DNA of 26,769 bases from Tieghemiomyces parasiticus (GCA_027575765.1 JANBPT010000663.1:1-26769); one strand, 5' to 3'; shown: positions 10,594 through 20,747, counted from the stretch's first letter. Translations and numbers: made by a program. The notes: generated by a model from the sequence alone, not told the origin.

Positions 10594-10600
10594 TATAAAG
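10594..10600 (+). promoter_or_regulatory. TATA box of hydroxylase 2
   Basis: TATAAAG lies 221 bp before the ATG at 10821 and is followed by a very C-rich leader with ten consecutive C (10628-10637). A second candidate, TATATATA at 10391-10398, is farther upstream. Confidence 0.6.
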
Positions 10601-10780
10601 TTGCTGCCGCCCTCCCTATCTCCGCCGCCCCCCCCCCGACGCTCGCCAACCCGCTTACATAGCACTCGCTCGCTCTCCCCCTCCTCGTTGCTTGCCTTGC
10701 TGCAACTCCTGGCTCCTCCTTCTGCGTTTTCATTGACTCCTTTCGCCGTCGCGGCATACGGGTCGACACACATACACGCG

Positions 10781-10786
10781 CACGTG
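10781..10786 (+). promoter_or_regulatory. CACGTG E-box in the hydroxylase 2 leader
   Basis: CACGTG ends 34 bp before the ATG of hydroxylase 2. The bHLH protein encoded at 19650-20747 has the His-Glu-Arg basic pattern that typically reads CACGTG. Other CACGTG sites in this window fall in coding sequence (7206, Nudix 1 exon 3) or between genes (17702-17707), so this one may be chance. Confidence 0.3.
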
Positions 10787-10820
10787 CTGCCGTCTACCAG
10801 AGAACCATCTTATTAAAGCC

Positions 10821-12488
10821 ATGCCACTCCGTCACGCATGGATCTGTATGCCGCCCTCCCGGCCCCTTGCCACTCTCACGGGCGGACGGTGGCACAGCCC
10901 CCGCACTCAGATGGGGTGGTCACGTAGCCTTGTGCTCATCCGGGCCCGTGCGACCTCATCCTCATTCTCACCCGTGGCCACATCACTCCAGGCCCCGTCC
11001 TCTTCAGCTACCAGGGTCGGGGCCGCGGCAAGGGCCGCAGTCTCCCCTATGCAGATGGTGGACCGCGTGGCTCCTGCCTCTCCGTTCGGTGCCGCTGACG
11101 AGGCCGCGGCCGCCGCTGCCGCCGGGGCCGCACGTACCACGTTGTCCTTTTCCATCAACGACCAAGTGGGCGCCTTGGACGAATGCCTTGCTGCCCTGCG
11201 TGCCCGTGGGGTGTCGCTCACACGGATCGAGTCTCGCCCCAGCCGCACCCCGGAACTCGACTATGATTTCTTCATTGATTTCGACGCAACCGATTCGGCC
11301 TTCCTCCCTCAGGCCCTGGATGCCCTTGGCAGCCGTGCCCGCAACGTACGGGTGGTGTCCACAGCCTCGACCAGTGCTAAACCGAACGACCTGCGGCAGC
11401 GGCCGAGCGCCAGTACCGAGACGGTCACGGCGGCGGGTCGGGTCCCGTGGTTCCCGCGACGGCTGCACGACCTCGACACCTTCGCCACCAAGGTGCTGGA
11501 AATGGGTGAGGAACTCGACGCTGACCACCCGGGCGTGCACGATCAGGCCTACCGCCAGCGCCGGGCCGAAATCACTGCGCGGGCCAAGGCGTACCGGACC
11601 GGCCAGCCGTTGCCGCGTGTGCCCTACACGCCCGAGGAGACCGCCGCCTGGGGTACGGTTTACCGCCGTCTCCGGACCCTCTACCCGACACACGCCTGCC
11701 GCGAGTTCAACCACCTGTTCCCGCTGCTGGAGGCCAACTGCGACTACGGGCCCGATAGAATCCCGCAGATTGAGGACGTGTCCCGCTTTCTACACGAGTG
11801 TACGGGGTTTAGCCTACGCCCCGTGATGGGGCTCCTCTCGTCCCGCGACTTCCTCAACGCTCTGGCCTTCCGGGTGTTCTTCTCTACGCAGTACATTCGC
11901 CATCCGTCCAAGCCGCTGTACACCCCCGAGCCGGACGTATGCCACGAGCTTCTGGGCCACGCCCCCTTGTTTGCTAACCCGGAGTTTGCGGCCTTTGCCC
12001 AGGAGATTGGTCTGGCGTCTCTGGGGGCCTCCGATGAGGACGTGAAGCAACTGGCTACCATTTTTTGGTTCACCGTGGAGTACGGGATGTGCCACCAGGA
12101 CACCCACCACGCGGACGGAACAGTTACCCGTGGGGAGCTCAAGGCCTTCGGGGCCGGCCTACTCTCATCGTTTGGCGAGCTCGAGTACTGCCTTACCAAC
12201 CAGCCCGAACACCGGCCCTTCGACCCGGCCCGTACGGCCGTCCAGACGTACCCGGTCACCGAGTACCAGCCCGTCTACTTTGTAGCGGAGAGTTTCCGCG
12301 ACGCCAAGGAAAAGGTCCGCGAGTTCGCCAAGTCACTCCGCCGCCCCTTCGACGTTCGCTACGACCCGTACTCTCAGACTGTCCAGGTTCTGGACTCACG
12401 GGAGAAGATCCTGCAATATGCCCAGACCATCAGCGCCGATATGCAGGTGCTGACCCATGCCCTCGAGGTGCTAGAAGCCCCCCACTAG
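10821..12488 (+). CDS. Aromatic amino acid hydroxylase 2 (phenylalanine 4-hydroxylase-like, with ACT domain)
   Basis: The 555-residue protein has the full animal-type architecture. Residues 1-80 lack any acidic residue and are rich in Arg, Ser and Ala, like a mitochondrial presequence, followed by an Ala-rich stretch (about 91-105). An ACT regulatory domain spans about 105-175, with DQVGALDECLAAL and LTRIESRPSR, the part that senses phenylalanine in animal phenylalanine hydroxylase. The catalytic domain runs from VPWFPR (208) to about 525; iron ligands are His375, His380 and Glu420. The last 30 residues form a helix (EKILQYAQTISADMQVLTHAL) matching the tetramerisation tail. No intron. The start ATG has a good context (AAAGCCATGC); Met78 or a neighbouring Met would remove the presequence if used instead. 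The catalytic part aligns throughout with the gene at 6471, its tandem paralogue, about 3.2 kb upstream. Confidence 0.94.
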   Translation: MPLRHAWICMPPSRPLATLTGGRWHSPRTQMGWSRSLVLIRARATSSSFSPVATSLQAPSSSATRVGAAARAAVSPMQMVDRVAPASPFGAADEAAAAAAAGAARTTLSFSINDQVGALDECLAALRARGVSLTRIESRPSRTPELDYDFFIDFDATDSAFLPQALDALGSRARNVRVVSTASTSAKPNDLRQRPSASTETVTAAGRVPWFPRRLHDLDTFATKVLEMGEELDADHPGVHDQAYRQRRAEITARAKAYRTGQPLPRVPYTPEETAAWGTVYRRLRTLYPTHACREFNHLFPLLEANCDYGPDRIPQIEDVSRFLHECTGFSLRPVMGLLSSRDFLNALAFRVFFSTQYIRHPSKPLYTPEPDVCHELLGHAPLFANPEFAAFAQEIGLASLGASDEDVKQLATIFWFTVEYGMCHQDTHHADGTVTRGELKAFGAGLLSSFGELEYCLTNQPEHRPFDPARTAVQTYPVTEYQPVYFVAESFRDAKEKVREFAKSLRRPFDVRYDPYSQTVQVLDSREKILQYAQTISADMQVLTHALEVLEAPH

Positions 12489-13755
12489 AACTGGGGAGGG
12501 GCTATTTGTGGCGGTGGCGGCGGCAGCGTCGCGAGCATGAGGGGTGGGGGAAAGTTCCGTTTACATTATTTGCTCGTCGGCAGTGTCTCACCGTAGGGGT
12601 TGGTCCGCTACAATAGGTTGATCAATAGGATTAATTGCCGCGCACAGCCCGGCCATTGCTGTACAGAGTAGCCTTCTCTCTTTCGCATTTCGCCTCTCAC
12701 TGTTCCCTAACCTTGCAATAGAATTACTTTTATGATGCCCATCACTTAGTTTAACTTCGTTACAGGTGATTGCCCTACTTTACCCCTGATGTTCGCTTAT
12801 CAATGAAGCCTATTGGCGATCGCCTACGACGCACAGCTGGGACTCCCCAATCTGCTCTTAATATCCAATTATCAACCAATACCTATTAGTAAGCCACCGG
12901 TGCATGTAAAAGTTGGATTACCGGTAATGAAATGTATCATGAGGAAATCGACGCGTGGATTTTCGCTCAGACGTTCCATGTAATATCGCGGCTAGTCCGG
13001 ACGGGGCGGACGTAAAAGGGAAGCCGCGCTTTAGTTAAAGCTGGGTGCCCTATTTTTTTTTGACAAGCGTGACTGGGCGCTTGACTCCATAGCCTTATTA
13101 TCACCTCCACCCTAATGCCTCCATGCCGTTTGACCTATTGGTGGGGGGGGATACAGGGCCATAGATTACTTGGCGCGGGGAGGTCATATGGAGGGGACGG
13201 GACCAGACCCGGGACCTGGTGCAGGGCCCTCTCCCCTATGGTCGGCTGACCTGCTCACAAGACGAGAGCGAGCACTTCTTTGACAGGGAGCTACGAGATA
13301 AGTGACCGCAGATGCGCCTATGGACTGTTGATGCCGAAAATCTGGTAAAAAGACGCCTCAGTACGCGATGAGGACAGAGAGGGTAAATTGGCGCCACCCT
13401 GGGTGCTCGGGTTCGAATCGACGTAGCCCAGAGTGATTAAAAGCAACGGGCTGATCTTCAACAGCCATCGTTGGACATCGGGAGATCTCGCCGGCTCGAT
13501 TAGTCCAATAACCCAATCTGGGTATCCCAATCTCCGTAAATTAACCCATCCGAGTAGGTCCAGCGTCGGATACCCACCCTCACCCCCTTCCTCCTCCCTT
13601 TCCTTCCTTCCGCACATCCTATGGACTCGGGACCTGTCTTTACTCCGATGAAACCGGGTTAGTCCAGCCCCTTTCCCCGCATACTCCAACTGTCCCCTTC
13701 TTCTCTGTATACTGGCCGCTGGACTCCCCTTTCCTGCCTCCTGTCCTCGGCCCCT
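12489..13755. other. Intergenic stretch between hydroxylase 2 and Nudix 1
   Basis: No supported gene. A minus-strand frame of 174 codons (13318-13842) covers the Nudix 1 promoter and has low-complexity Arg/Gly/Glu composition, so it is not called. Eight consecutive G occur at 13143-13150. GGTTCGAATC near 13409 resembles a tRNA T-loop but its flanks do not pair. Confidence 0.5.
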
Positions 13756-13761
13756 TATAAA
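13756..13761 (+). promoter_or_regulatory. TATA box of Nudix gene 1
   Basis: TATAAA lies 149 bp before the ATG at 13910 and is followed by a C/T-rich leader. Confidence 0.6.
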
Positions 13762-13835
13762 CCCGCTCCGATCGCTGCTTTTTGCCTCACCATCCGCTTC
13801 TCTACTCCAGCTCTTACCCACCACGATATCCCCCC

Positions 13836-13868
13836 CACACACACACTCTCTCTATCTCTCTCTCTATC
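13836..13868 (+). repeat. CA/CT microsatellite in the Nudix 1 leader
   Basis: A short CA run passes into CT-rich repeats between the TATA box and the start codon, probably within the 5' untranslated region. Confidence 0.7.
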
Positions 13869-13909
13869 CTAGTATATCAAGCCACATACCCCCAAAATTC
13901 GTTCGAGTC

Positions 13910-15261
13910 ATGAGTCCCATTTCCCTCTTCCGTCGTGGTGACAGTGTCCGCATGGTAGGTACACTCGACCGGCTGTGGTAATATATAGGATAACCGTGTG
14001 GACTACTGCACATGTCATCTAGTAGGCGAGGCAGCTGCACGACGCCACGCTCTCGTGGGGGAACCCCGGCGCCCGGTCGTAACTTTTCTAACGTGTCAAT
14101 TAGATATCTACATCCAATCTACCCGACCTACGCATTGCAGCTTGCCGGTGTCGTGGCAATTAACGCCAAGACAAGCAAACTACTCATGCTCACCAGTCGT
14201 AACGAAAATCCGCAGTGGATCTTGGTAAGTGTTGCACCTTGGGTGAGATATGTGGCTTTAGCTGGGCCCTGCAGGGGGTCAGTATTGCTCGTGGTGGACT
14301 GGAAGTGAACGTGGCATTCTACAATTTACCGATTTGTTATGGTAGATAGAGACAAATCCAAACGTGCTCCTCTCCATTGCGACGATCCTAATCAGTATGT
14401 ATGGTACTCTTCTATGATCCCCCCCATCATTACTACAATTTCATGCGCCCAGCCTAAAGGTGGTTGGGACAAGGAAAAGGGGGAGACGCGCAAACAAGCT
14501 GCCGCACGTGAGGCGAAGGAGGAAGGTAAGCCAAAGCATCTTGGTTATAGATGACTGCCGAGTAGTGGATAATTGATGTCGGTCCATTAATGCGTCCCTT
14601 CGGTATAATTGTTACGAATGTATCAGTTTACACGCCCGAGTGCCTAGCATTCGATCCTTTACAACCAAATTCAATCATACACACACACATATGCCACCTC
14701 CGCTCTTTCCTCTAACGATCAATATTTACCATGGCAGCGGGGCTGAGCGGTAAAATTGTTAAAGAGCTCGGCCATTGGACCGAGGATAAACCGAACAAGA
14801 AGCACAATACCGACAGTAACGATATCATTTACTACGAAATGGATGTAACAGATGTCGACAGTGGCTTTCTCGAGAAGAGCGAGCGTGAATTGAAATGGGT
14901 AAGTGATTTTCGTGGGCGACCTGGAACTGCCGATGGACGCTACCCTAACCGCCGGTTGGACCAGAAGAGCAGCCTGACGTTCTCGTGGGGAAGGTGTGCA
15001 TATCTACCTTCCGCCTTCGAGCTTAGCTCCATCATGGGTGTCTGGCCGTAGACAATTGACAAGTCAATGTTGAGTGAATCTAACCATACCCCCGTTTCAC
15101 TTGATACACGTCTACCTTCTCCCTCTCCACTACTGCACCCTCACTACCTTCCCCTTTAATTCTAGGTCTCTTACAAAGAGGCTATTGACCTTGCCTCGAA
15201 CGACATCGTACGTGAAGCCATTGAGAAGAGCTCTCTGAGCTCCGATATCGCCAAGCTATGA
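13910..15261 (+). CDS. Nudix hydrolase 1, diphosphoinositol-polyphosphate phosphohydrolase type (five exons)
   Basis: Exons 13910-13954, 14141-14224, 14453-14525, 14738-14898 and 15166-15261 join in frame to 152 residues; every intron begins GT and ends AG, with donors GTAGGT, GTAAGT, GTAAGC and GTAAGT. The product resembles yeast Ddp1/Aps1, enzymes that remove the beta-phosphate from inositol pyrophosphates and cleave diadenosine polyphosphates. Features: LAGVVAIN and LLMLTSR strands, the WILPKGGW entry (41-48), and the catalytic helix REAKEEAG (62-69), whose glutamates bind Mg2+. The tail from about 118 (LKWVSYKEA) matches the C-terminal helix region of the family. Odd point: the Nudix box has two extra residues between GGW and the first Glu (GX7EX7REXXEEXG instead of GX5E). 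Its paralogue starts at 16431 with the same intron positions and phases. Substrate is inferred from the family only. Confidence 0.88.
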
Positions 15262-16286
15262 ATGACCAGTAATAATATCACAGTTTCCTTTCAATTAGCA
15301 AACCAGATCAACTGGTGGTGGCAGTAATGGTGGTAGGGTTCCCTGGTTGGAACATCCACATCGTTCTTACCCCCCCCCTGAAACATTTTTCATCTATTCC
15401 AAGGCGAACAGTCTTCCCTTCCTTGTATTACTGTTGGTTGTACCAATCCTCGTTAAGAAATATATATACATACATATGTGTTGATTCAAAGTCAAATTAG
15501 CGTTGGTGCTGGTGCTGCTACCAGTCGCTCGTCGCTGTCGTGTGGAGGTATGATATTTGTTCTCCCTAATAGAACAGACGATTTCGAGAATAGTGCTTAT
15601 TGCCTTGAATGTTTCACGGATTAGGTAGTCACCGCAGTTATACTTGGCCAAACACCTACAGTCGCATTTATGCGCCCCATACTCACTGGCGCAGGGGAAA
15701 AGGAGGTTGAGGCGACTGGAGATCGGGTCACCCATTGTTTTTTCTTCAAATTTTGGGCGCTGATGGTCACCATGTGGACTGTCTACATGACAACATAAAC
15801 CCCCCCCCCTGGTGTTTCGCACTGGGCAAATAGCCTGCCCTCTAGCCTATTTCACCGCCACACCGCGTTGTGAAATCCATGGCAGGCCCACAGCTTAAGC
15901 AAGATGGCCAATTACGTGAAACGACCAGATATAGTAGTTATGGCAAGCATTGGTGCCGATCGGGGCTGGGGAGTCGTTGGGGCTGACACCGAATAGGGCG
16001 ACAGTATATATTCGCGCTGAGGTGGGCGAGATGGATAACTGAATAGATGTAATGTTTTTATTTACCTAGTGAAGAAGTAACGTGGATGGCTGCAGGAGGC
16101 CGTCTCAGTAGACGGGGGAGGGGTTTCGATGTGTCGTGGGGGTCGGCTGTCGTTCGTAGTTCTTTTGGATAGGTTGGAGTTTCCTCGATTGTGTTCTGGG
16201 GTAGGGTCGCCTCATGGAGGCAATCACTGAGATTGCAGTGTAGGGGGGAGGGGGAGGGGAGCGTTCCCCACCTCATCTGGTGCCAC
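15262..16286. other. Intergenic stretch between the Nudix genes
   Basis: No supported gene. Runs of nine C (15370-15378) and ten C (15800-15809) are present. A 142-codon minus-strand frame (15394-15822) starts at GTG and passes through the poly-C run; an internal ATG near 15735 is followed by a GTGAGT, but no plausible acceptor at normal intron length was found. Confidence 0.45.
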
Positions 16287-16293
16287 TATATAG
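16287..16293 (+). promoter_or_regulatory. TATA box of Nudix gene 2
   Basis: TATATAG lies 138 bp before the ATG at 16431, nearly the same spacing as in Nudix gene 1. Confidence 0.6.
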
Positions 16294-16430
16294 ACTCATT
16301 CCAACTGCCAGGCGAGATGACTAAACAGTTTTGCCTGTCAACGTCTGCACTGTCGTTCCTTTAGATCCACAACTGTCTTTTCTACATCTCAAGCTACTGC
16401 GCCCACTAGCTCCAAGACTTGTTACGCAAC

Positions 16431-17667
16431 ATGACTTCGAGATTAAATGACATGCACCGCGCCGACGGTGTGCGCCAAGTAAGGAAGCTGCCAATGTATA
16501 TTGCCTTGATAGGGAAATGGGCACTACGCTGCATTCGAACGGAGTGTGACATGTAAAGTCGGACCTGTTCAGGGCCGAAAGATATCTTGGTGGCCTCCGT
16601 CTCCCGCTTCTAAAACGACCTCCCTGCTCTACCCCCTTTACCATACCATACGTTCCTATGTAACCTCGACCCGGGTGTTACCCACCTCCCCCAATTGACA
16701 CGTCTGTGTCCAATCCATCATAACCATTCCAGGTCAGCGGCGGTGTTCCGGTGGACGTGACGCACCGCAAAATCCTCATGATTACGAGCCGCGCCAACCC
16801 CGCCGCTTGGATCTTGGTAAGGAAATAGCACGCGACAGACTCAGGGTCGTTGCGGTCCATCCCAGTTCGGCCGCAGACCGGAAAAGCCAATGGGGTGACC
16901 CCACTAACTCTCGCATGCGATTACTTGTTCAATTCGATCTTGCCGCACGACCAGCCCAAAGGGGGCTGGGAAAAGCACGAGTCCCGGGAAGAGGCCGCAG
17001 TGCGCGAAACGATGGAAGAGGGTAAGTAAGCCGATGGCTGTGGTGCACCCGGTAGTCCGCAAAGCCCGGGCCCGGTGTTGCGTGGTCCCCCGGGACATTG
17101 TTGGCACGTCCACAATACTTATCTAGCCACCCCCTTCGCCCATTGGGCAACCCCATCCAAAACACCGATATACTTATTCTGTAGCAGGCGTTTCCGGACA
17201 CGTCACCAAGCATCTCGGAACTTGGGATGAAGTCAAATCCAAAGGGGACACGATGGCCATCAGCTCCGAGCAAGCGTACTACGAAATCGCGGTTGACACC
17301 ATACACGAGGACTGGCTCGAAAGCGGCGATCGCCAACGCCAATGGGTAAGTGAGGAGCTGCAGCGTGCCGACGGCCAGACTACACCTGGTACGGATGGCA
17401 CTGGGTACTTCATAATTAGGTGTACGCAGCTGCGGTGTGTAGGTAGCGGGAGAGTCCATCCGTGGCACGCCAGGGTCGACCTGCAATAGCCTAGCACCAC
17501 CATTAACGTAATCATTTACTCTCCACCCCCCCTCTGCTCCCAAAAATCAACATCATTCGGTCGGACAGGTCACTTATGACAAGGCACTCGATCTCTGTCC
17601 GAATAAAACAATGTGTGAGGCTATACAGCGCTGCTCCCTGAACCCTGAGAATGCCGTAGGGTCGTAG
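16431..17667 (+). CDS. Nudix hydrolase 2, diphosphoinositol-polyphosphate phosphohydrolase type (five exons)
   Basis: Exons 16431-16478, 16733-16816, 16955-17021, 17185-17345 and 17569-17667 join to 152 residues. Exon 2 (84 nt) and exon 4 (161 nt) have exactly the lengths found in Nudix 1, and all intron phases agree. The Nudix box is canonical: GGWEKHESREEAAVRETMEE then AG, fitting GX5EX7REXXEEXG (residues 47-68), with VPVDVTHRKILMITSR and WILPKGGW before it. At exon 4 the acceptor TGTAG at 17184 is preferred over the later CAG because it restores the conserved EEAG. After the box, GHVTKHLGTWDE and the C-terminal VTYDKALDL follow the Ddp1/Aps1 pattern. Likely reaction: hydrolysis of inositol pyrophosphates or dinucleoside polyphosphates. 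The protein is about 40-45 percent identical to its neighbour by eye, so the duplication is old. Confidence 0.9.
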
Positions 17668-18812
17668 GCGCCGTTGGTTTACAAAACAAAGGCCTGGTTG
17701 ACACGTGAAGTGGGGGGGGGGGAGGCTTCTGTCCTGTCACCTTGCTTATCCGGTGCCACCTCGGCAACGCTGCCGCTATATCGATTAAAACAGGCTTCGC
17801 ATCGGCGCGAGATCAGGTCCCTTTATCCACCGATCTGTATCTAATTAGGGCGCAGCAACACTCTGGTGGACGTTCTTGACGTTGGGTCTACATTGTTTAC
17901 TTTATTAAGCGTCGCATGGTGTGCCGCGGTCGTTGGTTCGTCAATACACACGGCTAGGAGAGGAACGCCGCCGGCGATGTCCGTATTAGGCAACTTCACA
18001 TGCCAGATGAGGGCAGTCCTACAGGCGAGGATGGCTGGCCAGCGAGCGGAGGGATGGATACCGCCAAAGCCGTGTGCCACCAGCCGTGCGCCCCGAATGT
18101 AACCTCGGCTGAGGCTGGCTGATCCCGGTGAAAGCGGCGGTGAGCGCCAACAGGGCATGGCGTACTCTGGATTGGAACCTCCCCCCCGCGCGTACGTCAC
18201 ATCGAGGGGAAACTCTTCCGCCAGCCAAAGCTTGGCTGCCTAAGAGATGAGCAGGGCAGGGCAGGCTCGGAGGCTATGGTCCCCGCGTGACTGCCCATGG
18301 CGGCACCCCTCCTCCGCCCCTCGTGGGCTGGCTTATCTTTTGAGGGGTTTGCCAGAGCGCACGCTACCAAGGAAATGGGCTCGTCAACCCCCCCCTCCCT
18401 TCGACTGGCCGTTAGCATCCGGCGGCCATGTGAGCATATCTGCTGCCGGTTGCGCCGGACTCCGACCAATGACGCTCGCCTACCACGAGATGCCACCAAT
18501 AAAGCGCAGGGCGCGAGGATGACGGAGAGCGTCGAGGTCACATGCGCCAATCGGCCACTGGTAAATATACTCGCCCGACCTCATAGAACGCAATGGCCGA
18601 GGGGGTTGCACGCGATGGGTGGGCGAGGCACATGGTGCAGGAACGGGTGTCCTGGGTGTTCTCTGTCGGCGGTTAGCCGATTGGTTGCAGCAACCACCCT
18701 ATCCCACTGCCACTCGAGGACTCTACTTGATCGTTGGCTGGCTGGACCGTACACCACACTACTGCAGGGATCAGACGCCCCCCCCCTGATTGCTTTCCAG
18801 CTGAGTATGGCT
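17668..18812. other. Upstream region of the bHLH gene, left part
   Basis: Holds eleven consecutive G at 17712-17722, a CACGTG at 17702-17707 and runs of C. A 390-codon forward frame (18297-19469) crosses this region and the bHLH promoter; its composition is that of translated GC-rich non-coding DNA and it is not called. Confidence 0.5.
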
Positions 18813-18858
18813 CACCGCCCTTGCAGCGGGTGTGAACCGCCGAGCTGCAAGGGCGGTG
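18813..18858. repeat. Perfect 15-bp inverted repeat
   Basis: CACCGCCCTTGCAGC at 18813-18827 and GCTGCAAGGGCGGTG at 18844-18858 are exact reverse complements with a 16-nt spacer, about 330 bp before the TATA box of the bHLH gene. A nine-C run precedes it (18778-18786). Possible operator-like palindrome or strong RNA hairpin; function unknown. Confidence 0.85.
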
Positions 18859-19187
18859 CTGGCCGCCAGGTAGCACCGTCTGGGCGTACGGTACACCGCA
18901 CTTGGCGGGGAGGAAGAAGGGGCACTGCCATGGAACCTAAATGGGCATTAGGGAGTACGGGTCGAAGGGTGAGCGGGTCGGAGACCAAGACCCGCCGACG
19001 GCTTACAATGCATTACAACCGAGCGCGGGGGCTCTCGCTGGACTCACCCAATAACACGGCTCCCCGCTGGGATGGAAACGGCCAACGCCACCGTTCTACT
19101 CGCAGCCCCCTCCCCCCCGTTCCATGCGACCCACTGATTTACCCCGCCCCCGCCCCCCTACGGTTCGTCCTGAAAGAGCACGCGCAG

Positions 19188-19194
19188 TATATAG
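19188..19194 (+). promoter_or_regulatory. TATA box of the bHLH gene
   Basis: TATATAG follows a C-rich box (CCCCGCCCCC near 19142). The start codon is about 456 bp downstream, a long C/T-rich leader that could contain an untranslated intron. Confidence 0.5.
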
Positions 19195-19649
19195 AGGGCT
19201 CTTGGCCTCTCTCCGTCCGTAACCCCCCTCCTCTCCTGACCTTCTCACTCCCAGTTTCTTGGACTATCCAGCGACTCGACGGCCCAATTGCATTCTTCCC
19301 GTTGCCCCTCTCCCACACGTCACCATTTGCGGCACCAGCCGTTAGCTCGCCACTATCTACTTCAGCCGCCCTATCCCGCGCTGACTCTTTCTCCACCTTG
19401 ATTGCTGGGCAACAACCCATGGCCCTCAGCCGACCCGCCAGCCTTTCCCCCATCTGCACTGCACATTAGACTTTTCTCCCAACCATCCCTTTGCCATTCA
19501 CTCCCGCCCTCGTGCTAGCCTGACCACCCGCGGCTTTCAAGCACACATTCCTGGCTGTGACGTGGTCGAGTCTTTCCGTACCCGGCCGCCCTACTTCTCC
19601 TCTACTCGCTCTACCCGCCCGTCATCCCTCGCCGCTACAGGGGTCGCCA

Positions 19650-20747
19650 ATGGCCGCCATGGACCCGAACGCACCGTCGTATCATGCCCACGGCCTCCTT
19701 TCCAACGCGGAGCTCGACAGCGTCTACGGGGCGCTGGAAGACTTTAACGAAGGCTCAGACTTGGAACGCTCGTTCCTCGGCTCCAGTTTCGAAGCTGCCT
19801 CTCTACGTAAGTAGACCCGGTCATCCTGCTCGTTTCGAATGCGAGGGGTTCCCCGCAGCTGCATGCGAGGACATTAGCGATCTGTGTGGCGAGCTGAAGC
19901 GCCCACGCATTTGCCCCTTCCCCGCCCCTTTTTCGTTAACCACGGGAAACTCACCTCATACTTATGCCCCTGCCAAAATTTACCCAACTCCCCTCCGCTT
20001 CCAACAGCACCCTCGGCCACTTTCCTCCCGGTCGGTTTTAACAGCCAGGGAACTGCGATTCCCTCGTCAGGAACTACCACCTCCTTCCCGTACCCGTTCG
20101 GCCAGTCTGCCCCGCAGTCTTTTCACCAGCACCGCGGGTCGTTGTCGAATAAGCCAGCTCTCTTGAGCCCCGGCCTCGGTATACCCCATGATCACCCTTT
20201 CAACCCATTGCTCAGCCCGGCCCAGCATGAGATTCAGCAACAGACTCTCGACGCAGCAGCCGCCGCTGCCATTGCGGCCCCGGACTTATCCAACACCTCG
20301 GCAAACGGCTGTTCCTGCCGTTCGGAAGGCTCCTCTCCGGATACACCAACCTCTCCAGCTAACGCTGCCACCAGTCCTTCCTCGGCCCGATCGGGCGGCC
20401 ACGGGGCCTCCTTGGCGGCGGCGGCCCGGCGGCGGGAGCTTCTCACCGAGGAAGAAAAGAAAGCGAACCACATCTACTCGGAGCAGAAGCGGCGCCAAAA
20501 CATCAAGGTGGGTCTAGACGACCTGTGCGCCACCGTACCGACCCTCATTGAACGCAAAAAGATTGAGAATCAGGCCCGCGCCGAGAGTGGGTCCCGAATC
20601 AGTTCCAAGTTGATGCTAGGCGAAGCTATTATCCTCGAGGAGACGGTACGCTACACCGAGAACCTCCATCAAGATCTTTCTGCCCTTGACACTGAAATCG
20701 AGCGAATCCGGCTCTTATTGAGCCACCAATCTCAGGGTAAATCTTAA
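19650..20747 (+). CDS. bHLH transcription factor (two exons)
   Basis: Exon 1 (19650-19806) and exon 2 (20008-20747) are separated by a 201-bp intron (GTAAGT to CAACAG) and join in frame to 298 residues. Without splicing, exon 1 would end two codons later at a TAG. Residues 54-200 are low-complexity Ser/Pro/Ala/Gln, as in activation regions. The bHLH domain covers about 206-272: basic NHIYSEQKRRQNIK carries the His, Glu and Arg spacing of class B factors that read CACGTG; helix 1 is VGLDDLCATVPTL; the loop is long (about 20 residues, with a KKIENQARAESGS segment); helix 2 is SKLMLGEAIILEETVRYTENL. A short coiled coil (about 270-288) may extend the dimer. Two in-frame ATGs (19650, 19659) both have strong contexts; the first is used here. 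Targets are unknown; the enzymes upstream are candidates only by proximity. Confidence 0.88.

Noticed and set aside
10867..11826. Long overlapping frames inside hydroxylase 2 (319 codons forward, 236 and 171 codons reverse)
   Set aside because: They are by-products of the high GC third positions of the real gene.
13380..13432. tRNA-like T-loop GGTTCGAATC
   Set aside because: The flanking bases do not form a T-stem and no anticodon arm or acceptor can be drawn on either strand.
13318..13842. 174-codon minus-strand frame
   Set aside because: It is antisense to the Nudix 1 promoter and leader, low complexity, with no family features.
15394..15822. 142-codon minus-strand frame
   Set aside because: It begins at GTG, reads through a poly-C run and resembles nothing known; possible splice signals imply an intron of about 31 nt, far below the others here.
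13910..17667. Nudix genes as dihydroneopterin triphosphatases supplying pterin to the hydroxylases
   Set aside because: The idea is attractive by proximity, but the sequences follow the Ddp1/Aps1 pattern (PKGGW and the matching C-terminal part), and no pterin-pathway gene is in the window.
18297..19469. 390-codon open frame on the plus strand
   Set aside because: It spans a perfect inverted repeat, poly-C runs and the TATA box of the bHLH gene; composition is that of GC-rich non-coding DNA and no domain is visible.
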